From DATDAH01 sp963725155 (lineage in GTDB: Bacteria > Actinomycetota > Acidimicrobiia > Acidimicrobiales > DATDAH01): DNA of 64,000 nt. Shown piece by piece: positions 9,036 to 18,230 of this stretch (position 1 is its first letter; each line of letters opens with the position of its first letter). A model generated the notes under the pieces. The model did not search any database. It saw nothing but the letters and a program-made list of their open reading frames with translations, and was not told the DNA's origin. The position numbers and the translations under genes were made by a program. The stretch lies in assembly GCA_963725155.1 (NCBI GenBank), contig CAVRXU010000008.1, positions 558,001-622,000 of the forward strand, written 5' to 3'.

Positions 9036-10175
9036 TCAGCCTCGCGGGAGGCCGAGGATGCGTTCGGCGAGGATGGTCTTCTGGACCTCGCTGGTGCCGC
9101 CGGCGATGGAGGCGGCCTGGGACCAGAGCCATTGATGCGGCCAAGGGCCCTCGTCGATGGGGGCGGCCTCGCCCACCACCCGTAGGGCGACCCAGGACAG
9201 GTGCTGGGTCATGTCGGTCCAGGCCAGCTTCACGAGGCTGGACTCGGGGCCGGGCGGGATGCCCCGGCCGAGCCGGGAGAGGGTCTGCCAGTTGTGCAGC
9301 CGGAGCAGGCGGAGCAGCACGAAGGCCTGAGCCAGGCCGTCGGCCACTTCGATGTCGTCGAGGCGACCAGTGCGCAGAGCCAGGTCGTAGAGCTCGGCCA
9401 GGTAGGTCTCGTGGACGACCTGCTCCTTGAACGGGAACGACGTCCCCCGCTCGTGGGCGAGCGTCGTGTTGGCCACGGCCCAGCCCTGGTGCAGACCGCC
9501 GACCAGGTGGTCCTCCGGGACGAAGACCTCCTCCAGGAAGACCTCGTTGAACTCGGCCTCCCCCGTGATCTGCACGAGGGGACGGATCTCGATGCCGTCG
9601 GCCTCCATGTCCACCACCAGGTAGGAGATCCCGCGGTGCCGGGGCGCATCCGGATCGGTGCGGACCAGCGCGATCCCCCACCGGGCGAAGCCGGCATAGG
9701 AGGTCCACACCTTCTGGCCACTGACCAGCCAACCTCCGTCGGTGGGCACTCCCCGGGTGGTCAGCGACGCCAGGTCGGAGCCGGCGTCGGGCTCGCTGAA
9801 GAGCTGGCACCAGAGCTCGCTGGCGTCGAGGATCGAGGGGAGCCAGCGGGCCTTCTGCTCGTCGCGGCCGTGGGCCAGCAGGGTCGGGCCGGCCAGGTTG
9901 ATGCCGACCCGGTTGACCGGCTGCGGCGCCCGGGCCCGGGCGTACTCCATGTTGAACAGGGCGACCTCGACCGGCGTGGCGTCGCGGCCGCCGTAGGCCG
10001 CCGGCCACTGGATCCCGACCCACCGGTCGGCGGCCAGACGGGCCTGCCAGGCCCGTCCCCACGCGATCTCCTCGGCGGCGTCGGCAAAGGGCGGCGGAGG
10101 CTCCAGCGCGGCCGCCAGCCAGGCCCGGACCTCGGCGGCGAAGGCCTGCTCGGCGGCGCTGAAGGCGAGGTCCAC
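9036..10175 (-). CDS. Acyl-CoA dehydrogenase family protein
   Basis: A 379-residue flavoenzyme of the acyl-CoA dehydrogenase superfamily, expected to introduce an alpha-beta double bond into an acyl-CoA. Visible landmarks are the N-terminal helical domain, WCQLFSEPDAGSDLASLTT in the middle beta domain (FAD/substrate contact), GQKVWTSYAGFARWG, and the C-terminal SIAGGTSEVQKTILAERILG motif that binds the FAD pyrophosphate. It lies 4 nt downstream of an acyl-CoA synthetase gene, so one operon could activate and then desaturate the same acid. Chain specificity is not readable. Confidence 0.93.
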   Translation of the reverse strand: MDLAFSAAEQAFAAEVRAWLAAALEPPPPFADAAEEIAWGRAWQARLAADRWVGIQWPAAYGGRDATPVEVALFNMEYARARAPQPVNRVGINLAGPTLLAHGRDEQKARWLPSILDASELWCQLFSEPDAGSDLASLTTRGVPTDGGWLVSGQKVWTSYAGFARWGIALVRTDPDAPRHRGISYLVVDMEADGIEIRPLVQITGEAEFNEVFLEEVFVPEDHLVGGLHQGWAVANTTLAHERGTSFPFKEQVVHETYLAELYDLALRTGRLDDIEVADGLAQAFVLLRLLRLHNWQTLSRLGRGIPPGPESSLVKLAWTDMTQHLSWVALRVVGEAAPIDEGPWPHQWLWSQAASIAGGTSEVQKTILAERILGLPRG

Positions 10176-10179
10176 GGCG

Positions 10180-11892
10180 CTACAGGTCCCAGAAGCGCGA
10201 GCGCCCGGCGGCCGTGAGGTCGGCCAGGAACTGCGCTTCGTCGTCCGCAGTGAACAGCCGATAGGCGACCTCGCCCCGGTCCCGGTGCCAGACGGGGTCG
10301 CCGCCGACCCGGTCGGAGCGGAACTTCTGCCGGGCGAGGTCCCGTTTGAGGACCTTGTTGGTCCCCGTGGTCGGCACCTCCCGGGCGACCCGCACGTACC
10401 GGGGCCGCCACTTGGGCCCGAGGTCGGCCTGGGCGTCGATCCAGGTCCCCAGCTCGGCCGGGTCGAGTGACGCCCCCTCCCGCACCACGACCGTCGCCAT
10501 CACCTGGTCACCGGCCGACGGGTCGGGCACCCCGTAGACGGCAGCCACGATGACGTCGGGGTGGCGGACCAAGGCGTCCTCGACGGGCCCGGCAGGGAAG
10601 TTCTCGCCATCGACCCGGATCCAGTCCGCCGTCCGCCCGGCGAAGTAGAGGAACCGGTCCTCGTCGAGGTACCCGAGGTCACCGCTCCAGTACCAGCCGT
10701 TGCGGGTGGTCTTCTCGTTCGCCTCGTCGTTGTTGTAGTAGCCCTCGAAGGGGCCACTGCCCGCCGTGTTGACGATCTCGCCCACGCAGTCCTCGGGGTT
10801 GAGCAGGCGCCTCTCGGCGTCGAGGCGGGCCACCGGCCTCGCGACCCCGTGCTCGTCGACGACCTTGACCGCGTCGCCCGCCCGACCGAGGGCGCCGGTC
10901 GGCATGTGCTCCTCGCGGTTGACGGCGATGCCGCCCTCGGTGGCGCCGAAGGCGTCGATCACCCGAACACCGAAGCGCCGGGAGAAGCGTTCGACCACTT
11001 CCGGGGCCCCCTCGTTGCCGAAGGCCACCCGCAGGGGGTTGTCGGCGTCGTCGGGCTGCTCCGGCGAGGCGACCAGATAGCTGAGGGGCTTGCCCGTGTA
11101 GTTGAACCAGGTGGCCCCGTAGCGGCGGACGTCGGGCAGCCACTGGCTGACGCTGAAGCGCCGGCCCAGGCCGACTGACGCCCCGGCCACGATGGAGGGC
11201 GCCCAGCCCACCATCACCGCGTTGGAGTGGAACAGCGGCATGCAGATGTAGCCCACGTCGTCGGGCCCGATGTCCATCAGCATCCGCATGCGGTTCCCGG
11301 TCACCAGGAGCCGGCGCTGGGTGCAGATGACCGCCTTGGGGGCCGACGACGTCCCCGAGGTGAAGATGAGCGCCCAGAGGGTGTCGAGGTCGGGCTCGGG
11401 GCCGAGGTCGGCAGGGTCGGCGGGCAGGGCCGCTTCGAGCTCCGGGCCGGCGCGGAGCACGTTCTCGGGGGGCAGGCCGAGGTCGGCCCGGATCGGATCG
11501 AGGTCGCCCTGGTGGGCCGACTCGGTGATGACGAGGCCGACGTCGGCGTGGTGCAGGTCCCTCAGCAGGTGCTCGCCCTGGCGGGTGTGGTTCAGGCCGA
11601 CGACGGTGGCCCCGATCAGCGCCGCCCCGGCGAAGGTGAACAGGTACTCGGGGATGTTGTCGGCCAGCACGCCGACGTGGGGCGGCCCGTCCGCCGGCAA
11701 GCGCTCCCGGAACAAGGTCGCGTAGCGGCCGGCCTCGGCGTACACCTCGCCGTGGGTCCAGGTCCGCTCCGTGGTCAGCAGTGCCGGGCGGGACGCGATC
11801 TCGGGGTCCGTCCCGTTGCTCCGCAGCAGCGCCGCGGCCGACGACGCGACCACCGGGGCCTCCCCCGGCGCCGGCACCCCCGCAGAGCTCAC
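10180..11892 (-). CDS. Acyl-CoA synthetase (AMP-binding, FadD/CaiC-like)
   Basis: A 570-residue ATP-dependent acid:CoA ligase. It has the ATP/AMP P-loop FTSGTSSAPKAV, the A5-like DAFGATEGG, the A7/A8 core WYWSGDLGYLDEDRFLYFAG followed by DWIRVDGENF, and a C-terminal Lys in GTNKVLKRDLA (adenylation lysine). The GTG at 11890-11892 is chosen because a TACGGT -10 box lies 8 nt upstream; the frame stays open further upstream, but that part overlaps the divergent tetR gene and has no family similarity. It is transcribed with the acyl-CoA dehydrogenase and is divergent from a TetR regulator. Confidence 0.93.
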   Translation of the reverse strand: MSSAGVPAPGEAPVVASSAAALLRSNGTDPEIASRPALLTTERTWTHGEVYAEAGRYATLFRERLPADGPPHVGVLADNIPEYLFTFAGAALIGATVVGLNHTRQGEHLLRDLHHADVGLVITESAHQGDLDPIRADLGLPPENVLRAGPELEAALPADPADLGPEPDLDTLWALIFTSGTSSAPKAVICTQRRLLVTGNRMRMLMDIGPDDVGYICMPLFHSNAVMVGWAPSIVAGASVGLGRRFSVSQWLPDVRRYGATWFNYTGKPLSYLVASPEQPDDADNPLRVAFGNEGAPEVVERFSRRFGVRVIDAFGATEGGIAVNREEHMPTGALGRAGDAVKVVDEHGVARPVARLDAERRLLNPEDCVGEIVNTAGSGPFEGYYNNDEANEKTTRNGWYWSGDLGYLDEDRFLYFAGRTADWIRVDGENFPAGPVEDALVRHPDVIVAAVYGVPDPSAGDQVMATVVVREGASLDPAELGTWIDAQADLGPKWRPRYVRVAREVPTTGTNKVLKRDLARQKFRSDRVGGDPVWHRDRGEVAYRLFTADDEAQFLADLTAAGRSRFWDL

Positions 11893-11899
11893 GGCCGAC

Positions 11900-11946
11900 G
11901 ACCGTACGCGTTCTGCCCCGGCCAGCCGGCCAGAACGCGTACGGTC
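11900..11946. promoter_or_regulatory. Symmetric divergent promoter with perfect 16-bp inverted repeat
   Basis: The 60-bp gap between the synthetase (start 11892, minus) and tetR (start 11953, plus) holds perfect 16-bp inverted arms at 11900-11915 and 11931-11946 separated by 15 bp. Each arm contains TACGGT, a -10 box on its own strand, placed 8 nt and 7 nt from the two start codons. Repressor bound to the arms would cover both -10 boxes, so the TetR product is the obvious candidate for autorepression and control of the acyl-CoA genes. Confidence 0.75.
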
Positions 11947-11952
11947 CGGTTG

Positions 11953-12576
11953 ATGGAGGTGGTGGGGGGGCCGGGTCGGCCGGCGGAGGGGCGCGAGTTG
12001 CGGGCCCGGGGCGTGGAGACGATGCACCGCCTCCTGACCGCAGGCGTGACCGTGTTCGGGCGGCGGGGGCTGCACGCCGCTCGGGTGGACGACATCGTCA
12101 AGGCGGCCAGGACCTCCCACGGCACCTTCTACCGGTACTTCGCCAGCAAGGAGGACCTCTTCCGGGCCCTCACGACCGACGTGGCCGACCGCCTCGGCGA
12201 GCTGGCCGACTCCCTGGGGGAGATCGGTCCCGGCCCGGAGGGAGCGGCCGAGCTGCGGGCGTGGGTGGCCCGCTTCCGCGAGGTCTACGACCAGTACGGC
12301 CCCGTCATCCAGACCTGGACCGAAGCCGAGCAGGACGACACGCCCGAGGGCCGCCTCGGCGCCGACGTCCTGGCCCAGTTCGTGGCCCGGCTGGCCGAGC
12401 GCATCCGGGCCGCGGGCGTCACGGTCGTGGACGCCGACATCGCCGCCATCGCGCTGGTGGCCATGATCGAGCGCCTGACCTACTACGCCGCCACCCGCCA
12501 GGTCCCCGCCGACGCCGACGCCATCACCGATGTGTTGGCCACGGCCGCCCAGCGCTCGCTCTTCGGCCCTACCTGA
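11953..12576 (+). CDS. TetR family transcriptional regulator
   Basis: A 207-residue regulator. The N-terminal helix-turn-helix is clear (RGLHAARVDDIVKAARTSHG, then TFYRYFASKEDLFRAL). The C-terminal ligand domain is mostly helical and ends QRSLFGPT. It is divergent from the acyl-CoA synthetase/dehydrogenase operon across a palindromic promoter and lies just upstream of a branched-chain-type ABC operon, so it could control either. An acyl-CoA ligand is plausible for this context but not shown. The ATG is fixed by the -10 box 7 nt upstream. Confidence 0.93.
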   Translation: MEVVGGPGRPAEGRELRARGVETMHRLLTAGVTVFGRRGLHAARVDDIVKAARTSHGTFYRYFASKEDLFRALTTDVADRLGELADSLGEIGPGPEGAAELRAWVARFREVYDQYGPVIQTWTEAEQDDTPEGRLGADVLAQFVARLAERIRAAGVTVVDADIAAIALVAMIERLTYYAATRQVPADADAITDVLATAAQRSLFGPT

Positions 12577-12613
12577 CACGCGCGTCAGTGCCGTCCCAGG
12601 GGCCGTGTAAGGT
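12573..12613 (+). promoter_or_regulatory. Palindrome and -10 box upstream of the LivK-like operon
   Basis: A 16-bp near-palindrome, CTGACACGCGCGTCAG (12573-12588, 7 of 8 pairs), overlaps the tetR stop codon. A TANNNT box, TAAGGT, lies at 12608-12613. The transcript would begin near 12620 and have a leader of about 28 nt with a G-rich ribosome site before the GTG at 12648. The palindrome sits where a -35-region operator would be. Confidence 0.4.
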
Positions 12614-12647
12614 CCGCGCACACCAAGGTCCGAGCCGGGGGGACATC

Positions 12648-13986
12648 GTGAGCCGTCGACGAATCGCCGCACTGCTGCTGGTTCTCGCGCTGGTCGCGGG
12701 GGCCTGCAGCAACGCATCAGACGACTCGAGCGGCGCGGGTGACGACGCCGCCTCCGACACGAGCGCGAGCGACGGTCCCCTGACCTACGCCGAGGTGCTC
12801 GAGCTCCCCATCGACGAGAACGTCCCGGTCGACGCCCCCGGCGTGGACGACAGCACCATCCGGGTCGGCGGCGTGGCCTCGACCACCAACCCCATCGGCG
12901 GCACCGAGGGTGAGGCCTTCGAGGGCGTCGAGGCCTACTTCGAGTACATGAACTCCCAAGGCGGGGTCTACGGCCGGGACCTCCAGCTGGTCGCCCAGGA
13001 GGACGACAACACCGGGTTCGAGAACACCCAGGACATCCAGAGCCTGCTGACCCAGGATCTCTTCGCGGTCCTCCCCGTCGCCACCCTGGACTTCTCCGGT
13101 GCCGAGCTGCTGGTCGACGCCAACATGCCCACCTTCGGGTGGAACATCAACGAGGAGTACGCCCTCGGCGACAACCTCTTCGGCATGCGGGGCTACCTCT
13201 GCTTCACCTGTCCCGGCCAGGGCTCGTGCCCTGGCTGGCCCAGGAGACCGGCTCCACGACCATCGGCGTCCTCGCCTACGACGTGCCCCAGTCCTCGAGC
13301 TGCGCCGAAGGCGTCCAGAACAGCTTCGACACCTACCCCACGGCCGAGGTCGCCTTCGTCGACGCCAGCCTCCCCTACGGCATCCCCGACCTCAGCGCCC
13401 AGGTCCGCGACATGAAGGACGGCCGGGGTCGACATCGTCGGCCCCTGCATGGACTTCAACGGGGCGACCACTCTGCAGCAGGAGATGCGCCGCCAGGAGC
13501 TGGACGCCATCCAGTACCTGCCCAACGGCTACGACTACAACTTCCTGGAGGAGAACGGCGACCTCTTCGAGGGCTCGTACGTCCTCACCCAGTTCGTGCC
13601 CTTCGAGGCCGAGGACCCGCCCGAGGCCCTCGGCACCTACGAGGACTGGATCGACCAGACCGGCGGCACGCTGGGCGAGCTCAGCCTGGCCGGCTGGATC
13701 TCCGCCGACATGTTCGTGACCGGCCTGCGGGCCGCCGGACCCGAGTTCAGCCAGCAGGGCGTGATCGACGGTCTCAACCAGCTCACCGACTACAACGCCG
13801 AGGGCATCATCCCCGGGCCTGGACTGGACCATCGAACACACCGCGGACGCGGCCCAGGCGTGCTCGGCGCTCTCGATCATCCACGACAGCGAGTTCGTGC
13901 CCCAGTTCGGCGAACCGGGCGAACCGTTCATCTGCTTCGACACCGCCGCCACCGAGGTGCCCGAGCAACCCGAGGTCTCCGCCTGA
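12648..13986 (+). CDS. Branched-chain-type ABC substrate-binding lipoprotein (three frameshifts in this sequence)
   Basis: Starts at GTG 12648 with a lipoprotein signal (basic start, hydrophobic helix, lipobox LVAGAC). It then resembles Peripla_BP_6/LivK binding proteins: TIRVGGVASTTNPIGGTEGE, YFEYMNSQGGVYGRDLQLV, DIQSLLTQDLFAVLPVATLD. The frame breaks near 13220 (a missing G), 13430 (an extra base; restored text reads MKDGGVDIVGPCMDFNG) and 13815 (an extra G; restored text reads IIPGLDWTIEHTADAAQACS). The tail ends FDTAATEVPEQPEVSA. Every segment is stop-free and in family register, so I read this as one gene of about 446 codons with indel errors. It would feed the permease and ATPases downstream. 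Confidence 0.8.
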
Positions 13987-14020
13987 GTCGGGGCCACGGC
14001 GGACCTCCGGCCCTCAGCCC

Positions 14021-16049
14021 ATGACCGACGTCCTCAACGCCGTCATCGGCGGCGCCCCGATCGGGTGCGTCTTCGCCCTGCTGGCGGTCGGCCTGGTCCT
14101 GACCTACCGCACGGCCGGTGTCTTCAACCTCGCGTTCGGGGCCCAGGCCTTCGTCTCCGCCGCCGTCTACTACGACACCCGGGTCCGCCACGAGTGGCCG
14201 ATCTGGGCTGCGTTCCTGCTGGCCGTCGTCGTGGTCGCCCCCCTCCTCGGCTACATCCTCGACCGGGCCCTCTTCCGCCACCTCCGCACCGCCAGCTCGA
14301 TCGCCAAGCTGGTCACCACCCTCGGCCTGCTCGTGGCCATCCCCGAGATCACCAAGCTCTGGTTCGGGGGCGGGGCCTCCTTCGGGGTGAAGGGGATCTG
14401 GCCGACGACGGACGAGATCGGCAGCCCCACCATCTACCGCTGGGGCGACTACGCCATCGACGGCAACCAGCTGGCGACGATCATCGTCACCCTGGTCGCC
14501 GTGGGCGCGCTCACGGCCCTCTTCCGCTGGTCCCAGCTCGGCCTGCGGATGCGGGCCACGGTCGAGAGCCCCCGCATGACCGAGCTGGCCGGCATCAACG
14601 CCGACCGCATCAGCACCGTCGCCTGGATGCTCTCCAGCCTGTTCGCCGGCCTGGCCGGCGTCCTGCTGGCCCCGCTGTTCTCCCAGGTCAACAACGAGAA
14701 CTTCCTCTTCCTGCTCATCGCCGCGATGGCGGCGGCGGCGTTCGGCAGCCTCCAGTCGATCCCGATGACCCTGGTCGGCGGCATCGCCCTCGGCATCGGC
14801 TACCAGCTGCTCTACACCTGGCTGCCCGCCGGCAGCATCCTGTCCCAGGGCCTACGTCCGGCGCTGCCGTTCGGCGCCCTGTTCCTCCTGCTGCTGTTCT
14901 GGCCCGGCTTGCGCAACCGCCGGGAAGCCGCCGATCCCCTCGCCGGGGTCGACCCGCCACCACCGGCCCCCGCGGCCACGCTGCGGACCCGGGCCATGAC
15001 CATCACCACCCGGGTGCTCGGTGTCGGGGTCTTCGTCTTCATCAGCGCCGGCGTGGCCTGGTTCTTCGACGACTTCTGGGTCCTGCTCTTCGCCACCGGG
15101 ATCGTCTACGCCGTCATCTTCTGCTCGTTGACGGTCATCACCGGCATGGCCGGGTTGCTCTCCCTGTCCCAGGCCGCGTTCGCCGGCATCGGCGCGTTCA
15201 CCACGGCGCAGCTGGTCGACCGCTACGACCTGCAGGTGCTGGTGGCCATCCTCATCGGGGCGGCGCTGGCCGCGCTGGTGGGTGGGGTCTTCGCGCTCCC
15301 CGTCCTCCGCCTCGAGGGCCTCTACCTGGCCCTGGCCACGTTGGCCTTCGCGGCCATGTTCCAGTTCGTGATCCTGCCCGCAGAAGTGGGCGGGAGGCCA
15401 GAACCTGCAGATCCCACGCCCGATCATCGGCCCGATCGACTTCTCCAGCACCCGCTCCTACTACTTCCTCTGCCTGGTGTTCCTGGGCCTGGTGGGGGGC
15501 GCCGTCCTGCTCATCAAGCGGGGCACCGTCGGTCGCTACCTCGACGCCCTGCGGGGGAGCGAGATCGCGGCGGTGTCGATCGGGATCGACCCCCGCCGGG
15601 CCCGGGTCACCGCCTTCGGCCTCTCGGCGGGCATCGCCGGCCTCGGCGGTGGCCTGCTGGCGGTGCTCGACGGTCGTCTCAACCTGCTCAACTACAACTT
15701 CATCCAGGGCCTGGTGTGGGTGGTCCTCGTCGTGACCCTCGGGCCCCGGGCCATCCAGGCCGCCGTCACGGCCGGGATCATGTTCAAGCTCTTCCCCGAG
15801 ATCATCTCCCGGATCGACATCTCGGCCCTACCCGACACGCTCAACCCGGCGAAGAACCCCCAGGCCCTCGCCTTCGCCCTGTTCGGCCTCGGCGCCCTCA
15901 CCTACGCCAGGCACCCCGAGGGCATCATCGAGTACCAGACGGCCAAGGCCCTCGCCTTCGTGAACCGCCGCATCCTGCGACGGCCCGAAGCGGAGGCCGA
16001 CGCGGACCGCGTCGCGGCCCAGAACGAGCCCGTCGAGGTGGCGTCGTGA
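14021..16049 (+). CDS. Fused branched-chain-type ABC permease LivH-LivM (one frameshift in this sequence)
   Basis: Both permease subunits in one frame. About residues 1-300 are LivH-like (MTDVLNAVIGGAPIGCVF at the start, AGVFNLAFGAQAF, LRMRATVESPRMTELAGINA). After a Pro/Ala linker a LivM-like half begins near 15000 (ITGMAGLLSLSQAAFAGIGA, LPVLRLEGLYLALATLAFAA, YLDALRGSEIAAVSIGIDP). Near 15400 an extra C shifts the frame; removing it restores GGRQNLQIPRPIIGPIDFSS. With the correction the protein is about 675 residues with some 16-18 membrane helices. The two halves are joined without a stop, so the fusion itself looks real. The gene overlaps the ATPase gene by 4 nt. Confidence 0.85.
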
Positions 16050-16810
16050 GCCCGACCACGCTGCTCGAGGCCGAGGGGGTCACGAAGCGCTTCGCCGGCA
16101 TCACCGCCCTGAGTGGGGCCTCCCTGCGGGTGGACGAGGGCGAGATCGTGGGCCTGATCGGTCCCAACGGCGCGGGCAAGACCACCCTGTTCGACTGCAT
16201 CTACGGCTACCTCCGCCCCGACGGCGGTCAGGTCCGGTTCTGTGGTGAGAACCTGATCGGCCAGCGCATCCACCACCGGGCCCGCCTTGGCATCGGGCGC
16301 ACGTTCCAGCGCATCGAGCTGTTCACGGGCACCAGCGTGCGGGACCACCTGCTGGTCGCCGAACGGGCCCGGCACGGCACGGGCGGGCTCTGGCGGGACC
16401 TGCGGGGCAAGGGTGGACCGACCGCCGAGGAGCTCGAGCGGGTGGACGAGATCCTCGACCTCCTCGGGTTGCTCGACCTGGCCGACCGACCCATCGAGGC
16501 CCTGACCCTCGGCAAGGGGCGACTGGTCGAGCTCGGTCGGGCGCTCATGATCGAACCCCGTCTCCTGCTGCTGGACGAACCGTCCAGCGGGCTGGACGGC
16601 GACGAGACCCTCGCCCTGGGCGCCGTGCTGGCCCGCGTCTGCGAGGAGCGCCACGTGGCCATCCTCTTGGTCGAACACGACGTGGAGCTGGTGCGGTCGG
16701 TGACCAGCCGTCTCTACGTGCTCGACTTCGGGACGCTCATCGCCGAGGGCGCAACCGACGCCGTCCTCGGGGACGAGGCCGTGCGCAAGGCCTACCTGGG
16801 GTCGACGTGA
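16046..16810 (+). CDS. Branched-chain-type ABC ATPase, LivG type
   Basis: A 254-residue ATPase. Walker A is GPNGAGKTTLFDCI, Walker B is LLLLDEPSSGLDGDE, and the H-loop is LLVEHDVELV. The signature region reads LTLGKGRLVELGRAL, where the usual Gln of the family motif is replaced by Lys-Gly; this is common in divergent LivG proteins and should not prevent ATP binding. GTG overlaps the permease stop (GTGA). It pairs with the LivF-type ATPase next door. Confidence 0.93.
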   Translation: MSPTTLLEAEGVTKRFAGITALSGASLRVDEGEIVGLIGPNGAGKTTLFDCIYGYLRPDGGQVRFCGENLIGQRIHHRARLGIGRTFQRIELFTGTSVRDHLLVAERARHGTGGLWRDLRGKGGPTAEELERVDEILDLLGLLDLADRPIEALTLGKGRLVELGRALMIEPRLLLLDEPSSGLDGDETLALGAVLARVCEERHVAILLVEHDVELVRSVTSRLYVLDFGTLIAEGATDAVLGDEAVRKAYLGST

Positions 16811-17523
16811 CCGCGCCGGTGCTCGAGCTGGACGACGTCGATGCCGCGTACGGTCCCTTCCGCGCCTTGTTCGGCGTGTCGCTCACGGTGCCCGACGGTG
16901 GCGCGGTCGCTCTGCTCGGGCCCAACGGCTCCGGCAAGACCACGGTGGCCCGGGTGGCCTCCGGCCTCCTGGCCCCGACCCGAGGGCGCCTCCGGGTCGG
17001 CGGGGATGACCTGACCGGCCAGCCCACCTGGGCCGTGGCCCGTTGCGGTGTGCTCCACGCCCCCGAGGGTCGATCCGTCTTCGGGACGCTGACCGTGGAG
17101 GAGAACCTGGTTCTCGGCCTCGGGGGGGCGGGCGCCAAGCCGGACATCGCCCCCGGGCTGGAGCGGGCGTTCGAGCTCTTCCCGCGCCTCGGCGAACGGC
17201 GCACCCAGCAGGCCGGGACCCTCTCCGGCGGCGAGCAGCGGATGCTCTCCCTGGCCCGGGTCATGGCCCGACCGCCCAAGCTGCTGATCGTGGACGAGCT
17301 CTCCCTGGGCCTGGCCCCGATCGTGGTCGAGGAGGTCTACAACACCTTGGCCAAGATCAGAGAGGCGGGCACCGCCCTGCTCATCATCGAGCAGCACATC
17401 CACCACGCGCTCGAGATCGCCGACGACGCCACCATCCTCCACCAGGGCCGCGTCGCGTTCCACGGTCCCACCGCCGGGCTGACCGACCGGTCCGACCTGC
17501 TCCACGGCGGCCTGGACGCATGA
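16807..17523 (+). CDS. Branched-chain-type ABC ATPase, LivF type
   Basis: A 238-residue ATPase with Walker A GPNGSGKTT, signature LSGGEQRMLSLARVM, and Walker B LLIVDELSLGLAPIVVEEV, the last being a hallmark of LivF proteins. It is coupled to the preceding gene by a GTGA overlap and to the next by ATGA. It completes the importer with LivK-like, LivHM and LivG-like parts. The substrate could be an amino acid, amide, urea or a hydrophobic acid; neighbouring acyl-CoA genes favour an organic acid, but this is inference. Confidence 0.94.
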   Translation: MTAPVLELDDVDAAYGPFRALFGVSLTVPDGGAVALLGPNGSGKTTVARVASGLLAPTRGRLRVGGDDLTGQPTWAVARCGVLHAPEGRSVFGTLTVEENLVLGLGGAGAKPDIAPGLERAFELFPRLGERRTQQAGTLSGGEQRMLSLARVMARPPKLLIVDELSLGLAPIVVEEVYNTLAKIREAGTALLIIEQHIHHALEIADDATILHQGRVAFHGPTAGLTDRSDLLHGGLDA

Positions 17524-18230
17524 TCGTCGTCCAGGAGGTCCACGACGTCGCCGGGCGGGACGAGGACGCGTTCGACCTCGCCCTGCGAGACAGCTGGGCC
17601 CCGGCCTTGGCCGAGTCAGGCGACGCCCGGCTGGTGTGGGCCCTGCGCCAGGCCCACGGCACCGGGGCCAGCTACCGGGTCGTCACCTACACGGCGGTGC
17701 GTTCAGCCGACGCCTGGGGAGACATCGCCGAGCGGGTCGCCGGTGGCGATCTGCGGGCCGTGGTCGACGGGCTCGACCGGTACCGCCACGGCGTGACGGC
17801 GAGCCTGCTGCGCCCGGTGTCGTGGTCACCCCTGCAGGAGATCGACATCGACGCCGTCCCCGAGCCCGACGAGTCAGCACCGGCGAGCCTGTTCATGGAG
17901 GACACCGCCTACCCCTTCCGGGAGCGCCTGGAGGACTACCTGGCCCAGGCCGGCCAGCTCTACGCCGGGATGCTGGCCGAGGGGGCCGAGCGGGGCACGT
18001 CGATGCTGGAGATGGTCGCCGCCTTCCAGCCCCTCTGGGGCACGGGGCCCTGGCGGCAAGTGGTGCTCTGGCAGCGGGTGACCAACCCCGAGCACCTCAT
18101 GGCCATGTTCTCCATGGAGGTCCCGGCCAAGTTCCGCGCCCCGGGGACCTGGATGCACGATGCGCTCGAGCTGCGGGACCAGTGGGAGAGCCGCCTGCTG
18201 CGCACGCTGCCGTGGTCGCCGTTGCGCTAG
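17520..18230 (+). CDS. NIPSNAP/ABM-like protein of unknown function
   Basis: A 236-residue cytoplasmic protein. It seems to contain two ferredoxin-like halves: residues 1-100 (start MIVVQEVHDVAGRDEDAFD) and about 120-236 (RERLEDYLAQAGQLYAGMLA, then WRQVVLWQRVTNPEHLMAMF). This duplicated alpha/beta barrel pattern is typical of NIPSNAP and antibiotic-biosynthesis-monooxygenase-like proteins, but no catalytic residues can be named. Translation is coupled to LivF by ATGA. Its stop overlaps the stop of the converging small gene in the palindrome CTAG. Such proteins recur beside Acidimicrobiia transporter operons, so a role in handling the imported compound is possible. Confidence 0.8.
   Translation: MIVVQEVHDVAGRDEDAFDLALRDSWAPALAESGDARLVWALRQAHGTGASYRVVTYTAVRSADAWGDIAERVAGGDLRAVVDGLDRYRHGVTASLLRPVSWSPLQEIDIDAVPEPDESAPASLFMEDTAYPFRERLEDYLAQAGQLYAGMLAEGAERGTSMLEMVAAFQPLWGTGPWRQVVLWQRVTNPEHLMAMFSMEVPAKFRAPGTWMHDALELRDQWESRLLRTLPWSPLR

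Noticed and set aside
11893..12717. Upstream extension of the acyl-CoA synthetase frame to 12717
   Set aside because: The extension overlaps the divergent tetR on the opposite strand, has no family similarity, and the -10 box fixes the start at 11892.
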